Positions 8,771 to 18,584 are shown, numbered from the stretch's first letter. The stretch is 64,000 nucleotides of DNA from Klebsiella pneumoniae (GCA_945862325.1 CAMAXZ010000009.1:1-64000), one strand, 5' to 3'. The notes: generated from the letters alone by a model not told the origin. Made by a program: numbers and translations.

Positions 8771-11700
8771 CTACGCTCCGTGCTGCGCGCGGACCTCGGC
8801 GAGCTCCGCGGCGGTCTCGGCGGCGGCGCGCTCGAGCTGGGCGTCCGAGTGCAAGGAGCTGAGGAAGAACCTCAGGCGCGACGCGTCGTCCGCGACCGCC
8901 GGGTACAGGATGGGCTGGACGTTGATGCCCCGCTTCATCAGCCCGTCGCTCAACAGCAGCGCGTGGAAGCTGTTGCCCACGATGACCGGGACCACTCCGC
9001 TCTCTCCGCGGCTGGGCCCCGTGTCGAGCCCGTGGCGCACGCACGCGGCGTAGAACACCTGCGCGTTGTGCTGCAGGGTGGCCACCGCGGACGTGTCCTG
9101 CTCCATCAGCTCCAAGGACGCGATGGCGGCGGCCGTGTTCGCGGGGGTGAGGCCCGCGGAGTACACGAAGCCCGGGGCGGTGTACTTCAAGAGGTCACAG
9201 AGGACCTTGGTTCCGGCGATGTAGCCGCCGCAGCTCGACAGCGACTTCGACAGCGTGCCCATCCAGATGTCGATCTCGCGCGCGTCGCATCCGTAGTGCT
9301 CGGCCACGCCGTAGCCGCGCGCCCCGACGACGCCGAAGCTGTGGGCCTCGTCGACCATCAGGAAGGTCTTGAAGCGGCGCTTGAGCTCGATCAGGCGTGG
9401 GAGATCGCAGAGGTCCCCGTCCATCGAGTAGACGCCTTCGACGAGGATCAGGCACTTCTCGAAGTTGCCGCGCAGCTGGTGCAGCATGCGCTCGAGGGCG
9501 TGGGTGTCGCCATGCGGGAACGGGCGGCGTGTGGCGCCCGAGAGCCGCATGCCCTGGAAGCCCGAGTCGTGGATGTACTCGTCGTGAAGGATGAGGTCCT
9601 TCGGGCCGAACAGATGACCGATGGTCGTCACGTTCGTGGCGTGCCCCGCGGTGAACACCACGGCGTCCTCCACCCCGACGGCTTCGGCGATGCGGCGCTC
9701 GAGCTCGACGTGGATCGGGCGTTCGCCCGAAGCGACGCGGCTCGCGCTGACGCTCGTGCCGTAGGTCTGCACGGCTTCGATCACGCGGCGCTCGACGTGG
9801 GGGTGCCCCGAGTAGCCCAGGTAGTTGTACCCGGAGAAGTGCAGGAGCTCCCGGCCGCCGATCGTGACGGTGTCGCGGGCGACGCCCTCGAGCACCTTGA
9901 AGTACGGGTTGGCGATGCCGAGCAGCGGGAGGGCGTCGAGCCGCTCGCGCAGGTCGAGCCACGCGGGGAACTTCGCAAAATCGAGGTGCTCGGCCGCGAC
10001 CTGCACCTCCGGCTCGCTCGCCGCGTCGGCGCGGAGCTCGGCCTCGATCCCCTCGGCCAGGCCGACCACGCGCCCGTCTTCGGCGAGGAACCAGATCGAG
10101 CCGGTGAAGCGGTCGCCCGTGGAGGCCTCGAAGCGTCCCACGACGCGCAGCTCGGTCGCGCCGTCGAGCGGACGCGAGCGCCAACGCGCGACGCGCACCG
10201 GGAAGCCGCCTCGCGCGAAGCGTACGCGGGCGTAGATCGCCGCCAGCTGGAAGCCGCTGTCGATCGCGAGCGGGCCGAAGCGCCAGGGCTCCTGCTCCCA
10301 CGCGGCCGCGTCGCCGACGCGCACGCGCCCGAGCACGCCGCCTTCGCCCACACCCTCGACCGACAGCACCCCCCGCAGCAGGGGGCCATGGAAGGTGTGC
10401 CGGGCGTAGAACGTCGGGAGATCGAGCTCGCACGCCGCGGTCGGGCCAGTCGGCTCGGGCTCGGGCAGCGGCCGGCTGTCCGCGACGACGCGGCCCCGCC
10501 ACGCGAGTCGGCCGCCCATCGTGGCGGTGAACCGACCGGAGTCGAGTCGAAGGTGCGCCGCGATGGGCTGCTCGACGACGAGGCCGTCGAAGAGGGTGAG
10601 GTCCTCCACGGCCGCTTCGACGCCGATCGCGCGCCCGAGGGCGTCCGCCCACTCCATGACCATCGCCATCGGCACCGTCGGACGCCCGTAGAGGGCGTGG
10701 TCGCGCAGCCAGCCGAAGGAAGGATCGAGCGGTACTTCGACCTCGATCGCACGGGGGTGCTCGGGGAGATCGAGGCCGAGCACGACCTCGCCGGATGCGC
10801 CCAGGGTGTCGAGGAAGGCGCGTACGCCCTGCTCGAGGTCGACGAACCACACCCCGCGCTCGCGCATCTCGCGGCGCGCCGCCGCGGGGATCGTCGCGAC
10901 CATGTCGCTTCCCGCCCACGGGCCCCACACCTGGGTGACGACCTGCACACCGGCGCGCGCGAGGCGTCGACCGAGGGCGGCAAGACCATCGTTCGCGGCG
11001 GCGTATTCCGTCTGGAAGGCGTTTCCGAAGCGGCCGGCCTGACTGCCGATCGACGCGACCCACAGCGGTGCGACGCGTTCGGCGGCGCCGAGCGCCTCGG
11101 CGAGGCGGGCAAGGGCGCCGACCTTGACGTCCCACGCCCCCGCCCCGTCGACCGTGCCCGCCACGCCGTCGGCGAGGGCGCCCGCGGCGTGCACGAGCCC
11201 GTCGACCCGGCCGATCGCGGGGAGGGCGGCCGCGATCGACGCGCCGTCCCGCAGGTCGGCACGAACGTAGCGGGCGGCGGCGCCGATCGCGGCGAGCGCT
11301 TCGGCGGCGTCAGGGCGGGAGCCCAACACGACCACCTCGGCGCCGGCGTCGGCGAGGGCGCGCCCGAGCACGCGCCCGAGCCAGCCCGTGCCGCCGGTGA
11401 GGAGGACCCGCTGCCCGGTGAGGGTGCGCGGCGCGGCCGGCGCGGGCGCGAGCCCCATGACGTACCGGGCGCCGTTTCGCCAGACGACTTCGACGTCGCG
11501 CTCGGCGGCGGCGAGCTCCGCGCGCGCCTCCGCTTCGGTGCCATCGACGAGCACGACCTTGTGGGCCGGCCACTCCCGTGCGAGCGCCTTCACGTACCCG
11601 GAGACCCCGCCGGAGAGCGGATCGTCGGGGAGAACCTCGGAGATGACCGCGAGGTCCGCGCCCGGCGCGAGCGCGCGGGCGGCGCGCCGCAGGTCGTCGA

Positions 11701-14700
11701 GGGTAGGCCGCACGAGCACCGTCGCCTCGCCGCCGGCACGGCCGCGGCCGGACAGCGGCGCGAGCCGAAGCGTCGGCGCCCAGGCGCCGAGGGGGCGCGT
11801 GGGGTCCGTCAGCGCGACCTCGGCTTCGTCGCCGCCCTCGACGTGACGCACGAGGTCGTCGATCGTCGGGTTGGTCGCGAACAGCGAGCGCGGCAGGCCC
11901 GGGAAGCCCGGGAAGTTCTCGCCGAGCCTCGTCGAGAGCTCCTGAAGCATCAGCGAGTCGAAGCCGAGATCCTCGAAGATCTTCTGGTCGGCGCGCAACG
12001 CGTCGGTGGGGAACGCCGAAACCTTCGACACGGCTGCGAGCACGCGGGCGCGGACGTCCTTCGGGTCGGGCGCGGCGTCGGAGGGGCGACCGGCCGGCGC
12101 GGGGTCCGGCGTGGTCGCGCTCGCGGTGGGGTTCGTGCCCAGCGCCGCGACGGACGGGGCCTTGAGGTCGTCTCCGACGCCCCAGTACACCTGGGTGGAG
12201 AGGGGGGTGGGCGGGAGGGTCGCGAGGCCGTCGCCGAACCCCGAAAGGTCGACGGGGTGGCCATTGGCAGCGAGGAACGCCAAGACGCGAAGGAGGCCGT
12301 GCCCGCCGTCGTCCTGTTCGCTCGCGACGCTGAGCACCGCCTCGTCGTCCGCGAGCACGCCCCGCACGAACGCGGCGAGCGTGGCGCCGGCGGAGAGCTG
12401 GACGTAGATCCGGGCGCCCGCGCCGCGGCACATGCCGAGGCCGCGCACGTACTCGACCGGCGACACCGCGTGGCGACGGAAGATCGCGCGCACGTCGTCC
12501 GCCGTCGCGGGCCGCGCGGCGGCGATGCAGCTCGCCATCGGCGTGGAGGGCGCCGCGAACCGAACCTGGGCGAGCCCACGATCGACGTCGTCCTGGACGG
12601 CTTCGAGCACCGGGCTGTGGAACGCGTGAGAGACCGGGATGCGCCGGGCCTTCATGCCCGCCGCGAGCATGCGCTCGACGGAGCGCTCGACGCCCGCGGT
12701 CGCGCCGGAGATGACGTTCTGGCGAGGGTGGTTGCGGTTGGCGATGGTGACGCCGGGCTCGAGGTGCGGCTCGATCTCTTCGGGTGCGGCCATGCACGCC
12801 GCCATCGCGCCGTGATCGCCCGGCAGGTCCGCCATGGCGCGCCCGCGTTCGGCCACGAAGCGCAGGGTGTCGGCGATCGGCGCGCCGCCCGAGAGCGCCG
12901 CCGCGGTGAACTCGCCGAGGCTGTGGCCCAGGATGATCGAGGGAGAGACGCCGTAGTCGGCGAGAACCCGGGCGACCGCGAGACCGATGGCGAACATCGC
13001 CGGCTGCGCCACGGCGGTGTCCGTCAGGGCGTCGTCGGTGGCCTCCGGCGCGTAGAGGTAGTCGCGCAAGGGGCGCGGCAGGATGTCGCGCACCACCTCC
13101 TCGCACTCGGCGAGGGTGGCCGCGAACGCCGGGATGCCGAGCCAATCCCGCAGGAGCCCCACGCGCTGCATGCCCTGACCGGGGCACAGGAAGGCCACCG
13201 GCACCGGGGCCTCGGCGTCGCCCACCACCACGTCGCGCTCGAGCGCGCCGCGCGCGGTAGGGTCGGCGGCGAGCGTCGCCGCGACCTTTCGGAGTCGTGC
13301 GTCGAGCTCGTGAATCGACGCGCACACGATGGCCACGCGCACCGCGCGGCGGCGGCGGGCGAGGTTCAGGGTGTGGGCCACGGCGGCGAGGTCGCCCGCC
13401 TCTGGCAGCGAGGCCGCGACCTCGGCGCAATAGCGGGCGAGCAGCGCGCCGTCGTCGGCGCTCAGCACGACGAGCTGAGCGGGCAGCGCCGCGCGGCGGG
13501 CCGGCACCGGAAACACGCGGGTGACTCGGCTGGTCGGGACGGAAGGAGCTTCCTCGATCACGAGATGGGCGTTCGTGCCGCCGAACCCGAAGCTCGACAC
13601 CGTGCCGCGGCGCGGGGTGACCGAGCGCCACGGCGTCGCCGCCGTCGGGATCGTGAAGGTGCCGTCGTCGAGCTCGTGGTCGGGGTGCGGGGCCGTCCAG
13701 TTGGCGAGCGGGAGGATGGTCTTGTGGTGCACCGCGAGCACCATCTTGATGAGCCCCGCCACGCCGGCGGCGGACATCGTGTGGCCGATGTTCGCCTTGA
13801 CCGAGCCGAGGGGGATCGGCGCGCGCGGAGCGCCGAGCGTGCGCCGCAGCGCCGTCAGCTCCGTGCGATCGCCCACGGTGGTGCCGGTGCCGTGCGCCTC
13901 GACGTACCCGATCGAGTCGCCGTGGATGCCGGCGTCGTCCCACGCCGCGCGGATGACCTCGGTCTGGCCCTCGGCGCGGGGGCTCATCGGGCCGTCGCCG
14001 CGCCCGTCGTTGTTCATGGCGGTGCCACGAATGACGGCGTAAATCCTATCGTTGTCCCGAACGGCATCTTCGAGCCGCTTCAGCACGACCATGCCGGCGC
14101 CCTCGCCCTGGACGAAGCCGTCGGCGTCGAGATCGAAGGGGCGACACACGCCGCGGGCGCTGATGGCGCCGATGCGCGAGAACGCGATGAGGTTCTCGGG
14201 CGTGAGGTTCAGGTAGGCGCCGCCCGCGAGGGCGACGTCGATCTGGCCGTCACGGAGGAACGTGACCGCGTCGTGGACCGCGACGAGCGCGGACGCGCAC
14301 GCGGCGTCGACCGTGTACGCGGGGCCGCCGAGATCGAGCTCCTGCGCCACGACCGCCGCGCTCATGTTCGCCAGCACCCCGGGCGCCGTGAACGCGCGCG
14401 CGGACACCACCCGACCGACAGAGGCGGCGATGATCGCCGCCTCTTCGTCGTTCGCGGGGGCTCGGCCGAGCGTGCCCGCCATCATCATCTGCGCCGCGAT
14501 GCGGGTGCTGAGCAGGCTCTTGTACTCGGTGGCCGTCAGGCCGACCCAGGTGCCGACCCGGCGGCGATCCATCGGCCGCGCGCCTTCTTTGTCTTCGAGC
14601 GACGCGGCGTATCCGGCGTCCTGCATCGCGAACCACGAGCACTCCAACAGCATGCGCTGCTGGGGGTCCATGACCTCCACCCGGCGCGGCGGAATGCCGA

Positions 14701-14941
14701 ACTCGAGCGCCGCGAAGCGCCGGATGTCCGACACGAACGCGCCGTGCGGCGAGTAGTAGCGATCGTTCGCCCGCTGCTGTGCGCTGAAGAAGGCCGCGTG
14801 GTTCCAGCGGTCGGCGGGCGGCGTGCTGAACGCGTGCCGGCCATCTCGGAGGAGCCGCCAGTAGGCGGTGATGTCGTCGGCACCCGGAAATCGACATGCG
14901 AGGCCGACGACCGCGATCGTGCCCCCGGAAGTACGCGCCAT
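8771..14941 (-). CDS. Single-module polyketide synthase fused to an alpha-oxoamine synthase (KS-AT-ACP-KR-DH-AOS)
   Basis: A 2056-residue megasynthase. The ketosynthase (1-440) has C215, H350 (HGTGTT) and H387 (NIGHT). The acyltransferase (about 560-860) has GHSLGE with S674 and HAFH, the malonyl-type motif. The ACP has GFDSLM with S996. The ketoreductase has TGGTGWLG and Y1313. A dehydratase-like hotdog pair has H1415 in HALYGRPTVP and D1561 in DSGFQ. From about 1655 to the end it is a PLP-dependent alpha-oxoamine synthase (AONS/KBL/serine palmitoyltransferase family) with K1899 in TLSKS. There is no thioesterase or enoylreductase. The AOS would release the chain by decarboxylative condensation with an amino acid. 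Start has GGAG 8 bases upstream. It is the last gene of the FAAL-ACP-PKS operon. Confidence 0.95.
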   Translation of the reverse strand: MARTSGGTIAVVGLACRFPGADDITAYWRLLRDGRHAFSTPPADRWNHAAFFSAQQRANDRYYSPHGAFVSDIRRFAALEFGIPPRRVEVMDPQQRMLLECSWFAMQDAGYAASLEDKEGARPMDRRRVGTWVGLTATEYKSLLSTRIAAQMMMAGTLGRAPANDEEAAIIAASVGRVVSARAFTAPGVLANMSAAVVAQELDLGGPAYTVDAACASALVAVHDAVTFLRDGQIDVALAGGAYLNLTPENLIAFSRIGAISARGVCRPFDLDADGFVQGEGAGMVVLKRLEDAVRDNDRIYAVIRGTAMNNDGRGDGPMSPRAEGQTEVIRAAWDDAGIHGDSIGYVEAHGTGTTVGDRTELTALRRTLGAPRAPIPLGSVKANIGHTMSAAGVAGLIKMVLAVHHKTILPLANWTAPHPDHELDDGTFTIPTAATPWRSVTPRRGTVSSFGFGGTNAHLVIEEAPSVPTSRVTRVFPVPARRAALPAQLVVLSADDGALLARYCAEVAASLPEAGDLAAVAHTLNLARRRRAVRVAIVCASIHELDARLRKVAATLAADPTARGALERDVVVGDAEAPVPVAFLCPGQGMQRVGLLRDWLGIPAFAATLAECEEVVRDILPRPLRDYLYAPEATDDALTDTAVAQPAMFAIGLAVARVLADYGVSPSIILGHSLGEFTAAALSGGAPIADTLRFVAERGRAMADLPGDHGAMAACMAAPEEIEPHLEPGVTIANRNHPRQNVISGATAGVERSVERMLAAGMKARRIPVSHAFHSPVLEAVQDDVDRGLAQVRFAAPSTPMASCIAAARPATADDVRAIFRRHAVSPVEYVRGLGMCRGAGARIYVQLSAGATLAAFVRGVLADDEAVLSVASEQDDGGHGLLRVLAFLAANGHPVDLSGFGDGLATLPPTPLSTQVYWGVGDDLKAPSVAALGTNPTASATTPDPAPAGRPSDAAPDPKDVRARVLAAVSKVSAFPTDALRADQKIFEDLGFDSLMLQELSTRLGENFPGFPGLPRSLFATNPTIDDLVRHVEGGDEAEVALTDPTRPLGAWAPTLRLAPLSGRGRAGGEATVLVRPTLDDLRRAARALAPGADLAVISEVLPDDPLSGGVSGYVKALAREWPAHKVVLVDGTEAEARAELAAAERDVEVVWRNGARYVMGLAPAPAAPRTLTGQRVLLTGGTGWLGRVLGRALADAGAEVVVLGSRPDAAEALAAIGAAARYVRADLRDGASIAAALPAIGRVDGLVHAAGALADGVAGTVDGAGAWDVKVGALARLAEALGAAERVAPLWVASIGSQAGRFGNAFQTEYAAANDGLAALGRRLARAGVQVVTQVWGPWAGSDMVATIPAAARREMRERGVWFVDLEQGVRAFLDTLGASGEVVLGLDLPEHPRAIEVEVPLDPSFGWLRDHALYGRPTVPMAMVMEWADALGRAIGVEAAVEDLTLFDGLVVEQPIAAHLRLDSGRFTATMGGRLAWRGRVVADSRPLPEPEPTGPTAACELDLPTFYARHTFHGPLLRGVLSVEGVGEGGVLGRVRVGDAAAWEQEPWRFGPLAIDSGFQLAAIYARVRFARGGFPVRVARWRSRPLDGATELRVVGRFEASTGDRFTGSIWFLAEDGRVVGLAEGIEAELRADAASEPEVQVAAEHLDFAKFPAWLDLRERLDALPLLGIANPYFKVLEGVARDTVTIGGRELLHFSGYNYLGYSGHPHVERRVIEAVQTYGTSVSASRVASGERPIHVELERRIAEAVGVEDAVVFTAGHATNVTTIGHLFGPKDLILHDEYIHDSGFQGMRLSGATRRPFPHGDTHALERMLHQLRGNFEKCLILVEGVYSMDGDLCDLPRLIELKRRFKTFLMVDEAHSFGVVGARGYGVAEHYGCDAREIDIWMGTLSKSLSSCGGYIAGTKVLCDLLKYTAPGFVYSAGLTPANTAAAIASLELMEQDTSAVATLQHNAQVFYAACVRHGLDTGPSRGESGVVPVIVGNSFHALLLSDGLMKRGINVQPILYPAVADDASRLRFFLSSLHSDAQLERAAAETAAELAEVRAQHGA

Positions 14942-14981
14942 TCAGTAGTCTCCGCGGGCTTGGCTTCTCGCCCGTCGCGCG

Positions 14982-15236
14982 TCAAGCGGCGCGCGACTTC
15001 TCGATCAGGGACACGAGGTCGCCGAACGTGGTGATTCGGATCATGACCTCGTCGGGGAACTGGGTCTCGAGCTTGTCCTCGAGGTACGCCACCATCTCCA
15101 TCGTCGCGACGGAGTCGAGACCCAGCTCGCGGATCTCCGTCTCCGGCTTGACCGCCAACACCTTGTTGGCCTTGCTGGTGTCGACGGCGGTGACCGCGGC
15201 GCGGATGAGGTCCATGGCGTCCATGTAGAGGTCCAT
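14982..15236 (-). CDS. Stand-alone acyl carrier protein
   Basis: An 84-residue acyl carrier protein; the phosphopantetheine site is in ELGLDSVATMEMVAY. It lies 20 bases after the FAAL gene and 40 bases before the PKS, so it is the natural acceptor of the acyl-adenylate and the donor to the ketosynthase. The start is unclear: the first ATG (15234-15236) directly abuts an AAGGA, while the in-frame ATG four codons later sits 12 bases from it. Either gives a complete four-helix carrier protein. Confidence 0.92.
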   Translation of the reverse strand: MDLYMDAMDLIRAAVTAVDTSKANKVLAVKPETEIRELGLDSVATMEMVAYLEDKLETQFPDEVMIRITTFGDLVSLIEKSRAA

Positions 15237-15256
15237 TCCTTCGGGTAGAGGGGCGT

Positions 15257-17053
15257 TCAGCGACCGAGCATTTTGCTCGCCGCGTGCGTAGCACGGCCGA
15301 GCAGTGAGCGCGCGACATGGCGGGCAACGGTGAGCGTCTCGCCGCCGGAGCCGAGGGTGCGATCTCCCTCGGAGCCGAGGTTGCCCGCGAGGTACTGGTC
15401 ACGCGTCTTGCGACGCTGGAGTTTCCCGCTGCTGGTCTTGGGGAGCTGCCCGGCCTGGAGCACGACCACGTCGGCCACCTTCAGCGACAGTTGATCGGCG
15501 ACCGCGGCGCGGACCGCGTCCGCGACGTTCGCGGGGGCGTCCGGCTTGACCTCCACCACGACCACGAGCTCCTCGCTGTCCTTTCCGGGGCGAGAGAACG
15601 CGACGACGTTGCCCTTCCGCACGCCCTCGACGTCCGCCGCGGCCCACTCGATGGTCTGCGGGTGGTGGTTGCGACCGTTGAGGATGATGAGGTCCTTGCA
15701 GCGGCCGGTGATGAAGATCTGCCCGTCGAGCAGGAAGCCGAGGTCGCCCGTGCGGAGCCAGCCGTCAGCGCCGTAGCTCGCCTGCGTCGCCTCTTCGTTC
15801 TGCCAGTACCCGGCGGTGAGCGACGGCCCGCGGAAGCAGACCTCGCCCTGGTTGCCTTCGGGCAGCTCGTTGCCGTCGGCGTCGATGATGCGGAAGCCGT
15901 GCCCGGAGAACGCCTTGCCGCAGCCGACGAAGGCGAGGGCGAGGGCGTCCGGCTCGGGGTTCTTCACGAGGCCCTCGGCGCGAAACGCCTCGGCGTCCAC
16001 GAGGGCCACCGGGAGCTCTCCCTCCTGGCTCGCGAAGCTCATCGCGAGCGTCGCCTCGGCCATGCCGTACGCGGGCATGACCGCGTTGCCGGGCATGCCG
16101 CAGCGCTCGAACGTCTCGACGAACTCGAGCATCACCTGGGCGTTGATCGGCTCCGCGCCGCACCCGACGCACCGCATGCGGGAGAGGTCCCACGCGGCGA
16201 GCTCCTTTTCGGTCGCGCGCTTGGCGGCGAGGGCGAACGCGAAATTCGGCCCGAAGCTGACGGTGCCCTTGAAGTCGTGCATCGTCTGCATCCAGACGTT
16301 CGGTCGCTTCACGAACGACAGCGTCGGGATGAACACCGCGTCGACCCCGCGGATCATCGGCGTGATGACGAAGCCGATGAGCCCCATGTCGTGGTAGAGC
16401 GGCAGCCACGAGATCGCGCAATCCTGGCCGTGAACGAGGTTCATGCCCTCGGTGGCGATGGCCCAGCAGTTGGCGACGAGCGACCCGTGGGTGACCATGA
16501 CGCCCTTGGGCGCCGAGGTCGAACCGCTCGTGAACTGGAGGAACGCGAGGTCCTCCCAAGTCAACGACGGGAGCGCACCGTCGAACCGCTTGCCGGACTG
16601 GAGCTGGTCGACCGTGACGAGGTCGCGCAGGGTCTTGACGCGCGGCACGACCTGCCAGAGGACGTTGCTCAGCGCCCGGTCGGTGATGATCAGCTTCGCG
16701 CCTGCCACCTGGAGGATGTTGACCGCGGAGTCGGCGTAGGCGTCGAGCCGGCCGAAGGACAGGGGCGGGAACATCGGCACGGGCACGAGGCCGGCCACCA
16801 GGCATCCGTAGAAGGTGACCACGAAGTCTTCGGGGAGCGACAACACCATCGCCACGCGGTCGCCCGACTCGAGGCCGTGCGCGAGGATGGCGCGGGCGCG
16901 ATCCTGGGCGGCGGACCAGACTTGCTTCCACCCGAGCGTGGTCGGCTTGCCGGCGTTGTCCAGGAAGGTGAGGCCGCCCGTGGACAGCTCGGCGTTTCGC
17001 CGGAGGGCGTCGACGACCGTGAGCGGGGCCACGTCGAGTTCGGGGGGTTGCAT
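15257..17053 (-). CDS. Fatty acyl-AMP ligase (FAAL)
   Basis: A 598-residue acyl-adenylating enzyme. The P-loop FTSGSTSAPKGVMVTHG is at about 174-190; the C-terminal region has DGWLRTGDLGFL, ITGRCKDLIILNGRNHHP and a catalytic Lys region (KTSSGKLQRRKT). The stretch FIPTLSFVKRPNVW followed by SFGPNFAFA is typical of FAALs, which hand acyl-AMP to a carrier protein rather than to CoA. Here that carrier should be the ACP encoded next. The ATG at 17053 has GAGG six bases upstream; the frame stays open further upstream but without a good start. Substrate is probably a medium or long fatty acid; chain length cannot be read from sequence. Confidence 0.94.
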   Translation of the reverse strand: MQPPELDVAPLTVVDALRRNAELSTGGLTFLDNAGKPTTLGWKQVWSAAQDRARAILAHGLESGDRVAMVLSLPEDFVVTFYGCLVAGLVPVPMFPPLSFGRLDAYADSAVNILQVAGAKLIITDRALSNVLWQVVPRVKTLRDLVTVDQLQSGKRFDGALPSLTWEDLAFLQFTSGSTSAPKGVMVTHGSLVANCWAIATEGMNLVHGQDCAISWLPLYHDMGLIGFVITPMIRGVDAVFIPTLSFVKRPNVWMQTMHDFKGTVSFGPNFAFALAAKRATEKELAAWDLSRMRCVGCGAEPINAQVMLEFVETFERCGMPGNAVMPAYGMAEATLAMSFASQEGELPVALVDAEAFRAEGLVKNPEPDALALAFVGCGKAFSGHGFRIIDADGNELPEGNQGEVCFRGPSLTAGYWQNEEATQASYGADGWLRTGDLGFLLDGQIFITGRCKDLIILNGRNHHPQTIEWAAADVEGVRKGNVVAFSRPGKDSEELVVVVEVKPDAPANVADAVRAAVADQLSLKVADVVVLQAGQLPKTSSGKLQRRKTRDQYLAGNLGSEGDRTLGSGGETLTVARHVARSLLGRATHAASKMLGR

Positions 17054-17234
17054 CCAGCGCCTCGCTTGACCAGGGGACAGGCCCCTCTGTCTAGCACAGC
17101 CAGCGCGCTTCGTCCAAGTGCGCGTCGGTCTTCGATCTTCGACTGTCTGGTCGGTTTTCTGACCGGGCGGGAACATCCGCGCGGGTCGGTCTCGCGTGGG
17201 CGAAGGCGCCGCCGCCGCGAGATAGCTCCCGCCC
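17054..17234. promoter_or_regulatory. Divergent control region of the FAAL operon and a thioesterase gene
   Basis: This 181-base spacer separates the FAAL operon (minus) from a hotdog thioesterase gene (plus). It holds small inverted repeats, for example AGGGG-ACAGG-CCCCT around 17071-17085 and GGTC/GACC arms around 17150-17165. A GATAGCT element (17221-17227) lies 7 bases before the thioesterase ATG, again a leaderless-type spacing. No operator can be assigned. Confidence 0.4.
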
Positions 17235-17648
17235 ATGCACGACCTCTGGCCCGGCCTGCCCGTCACCGTCCAGTCGACCCACATCGACATGTTCGGCCAC
17301 GTCAACCACACGCGGTACCTGGAGTATTTCGAGTGGGCCCGGTTCGCGTGGGCCGAGTACCACGGCTTCCCCATCCCGCGCATGGTGGCGGAAGAGCACG
17401 TCGGCCCTGCCATCCTCCGTGCCCAACTCCAGTTCCGTCGCGAGTGTCGCATGGGTGACCGCCTGCTCGTGACGGCGCGCGCCGTGAGCGCCCGTCGCGG
17501 CATCGGACGGGTGTATCAGACGATTCAGCTCGAACACGGCGGCGAGCTCGCCTGCGAGGGTGAGCTCACCTTCGTGGCGATGGACCTCCGGGCGCGGCGC
17601 GCGGTGGCCTTGCCTCCGCAGTTCGTCGCGTTGGTGGCCCGGGCCTGA
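17235..17648 (+). CDS. Hotdog acyl-CoA/acyl-ACP thioesterase (4HBT/YbgC type)
   Basis: A 137-residue single hotdog domain. The signature STHIDMFGHVNHTRYLEYFE has the catalytic Asp and the GHVN-xx-YL pattern of 4-hydroxybenzoyl-CoA thioesterases and YbgC. It hydrolyses acyl thioesters to free acids. Divergent from the FAAL operon, it could recycle stalled chains or supply free fatty acid to the FAAL; this link is inferred only from position. Its stop is 3 bases from that of the convergent TesB-like gene. Confidence 0.88.
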   Translation: MHDLWPGLPVTVQSTHIDMFGHVNHTRYLEYFEWARFAWAEYHGFPIPRMVAEEHVGPAILRAQLQFRRECRMGDRLLVTARAVSARRGIGRVYQTIQLEHGGELACEGELTFVAMDLRARRAVALPPQFVALVARA

Positions 17649-17651
17649 CCG

Positions 17652-18527
17652 CTACCCCGGGGTGTGGCCCCGCCGGTCGCGCATCAGTCCTTCCTGCACC
17701 ACGGTCGCCACCCGTTCGCCGCGCTGATCGTAGAAGGCACCCCGGACGAGGCCGCGTGCGCCGCCCGCGAACGGGCTGTGTACGTCGTACAACAGCCACT
17801 CGTCCATCCGGAACGGACGGTGGAACCACATCGCATGGTCGAGGCTGGTCACTTGCATTCCGGGCGTCGCCCAGCTCACGCCGTGCGGGAACATGGCGGT
17901 GATCAAGAAGTTGAAGTCGGACGCATACGCCAGCAGGTAACGGTGCACCGCGGGGTCGTCGGGGAGCGAGCCGGTCGCGCGGTACCAGCTGCGCCGGTGT
18001 GGCGGAGCGGGGCGTGGCGCCAGCAAGTTGTATGGTTCGACCGGTCGAATCTCGATTGGTCGCGGCGCGAGCGCGATGGCGCGGAACACGGGCGGGATGG
18101 CGTCTCCTGCGCGGCGGGCGAGCTCCAACTCCGAGAGCAGGCCTTCTGGGGCGGGGACGTCCGGCATCGGGTCCGCGTGCTCCAGGCCCGGCTCGTCCAC
18201 CTGGAAGGACGCGGACATGACGAAGATCGGCTGCCCGCCCTGCACGGCGACCACCCGCCGAGTCGCGAAGCTCGCGCCGTCGCGGACGGGGTCGACCGTG
18301 TACACGACGGGCCGCGCCGCGTCGCCCTGACGCAGGAAGTACGAGTGCAGGGAGTGCACGGCGCGGTCCGGCGGGACGGTCTGGGCCGCGGCCGACAGCG
18401 CCTGGCCGAGCACCTGCCCGCCGAAGATCGCGCCCCAACCGAGGTCCTGACTCTGCCCACGGAACACGAGCGACTCGATTCGTTCCAGCCGGAGGAGGAC
18501 GAGGAGCTCGTCGAGGACGTCGCGCAT
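17652..18527 (-). CDS. tesB: Acyl-CoA thioesterase II (TesB family)
   Basis: A 291-residue double-hotdog thioesterase, close to the usual 286 residues of TesB. It has VFRGQSQDLGWGAIFGGQVLG near the N-terminus, the ASDFNFL Asp, the SLDHAMWFHRPF block and the C-terminal VQEGLMR Gln, matching the Asp/Thr/Gln catalytic set of the family. It hydrolyses a broad range of acyl-CoA esters in the cytoplasm. It is divergent from the M2 peptidase gene (57-base spacer) and convergent with the hotdog thioesterase. Confidence 0.93.
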   Translation of the reverse strand: MRDVLDELLVLLRLERIESLVFRGQSQDLGWGAIFGGQVLGQALSAAAQTVPPDRAVHSLHSYFLRQGDAARPVVYTVDPVRDGASFATRRVVAVQGGQPIFVMSASFQVDEPGLEHADPMPDVPAPEGLLSELELARRAGDAIPPVFRAIALAPRPIEIRPVEPYNLLAPRPAPPHRRSWYRATGSLPDDPAVHRYLLAYASDFNFLITAMFPHGVSWATPGMQVTSLDHAMWFHRPFRMDEWLLYDVHSPFAGGARGLVRGAFYDQRGERVATVVQEGLMRDRRGHTPG

Positions 18528-18584
18528 GGGGCGGCCCGCTAACCGGCCTCGGCGACGGTCGGCGCGTCGCCATCGGCCCGCGCT

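Noticed and set aside
8780-15034. A 2084-codon open frame on the plus strand opposite the PKS gene
   Set aside because: It is the mirror frame of a high-GC gene; its product is Arg/Gly/Val/His-rich with no domain motifs, while the minus strand shows full PKS and PLP-enzyme motifs.
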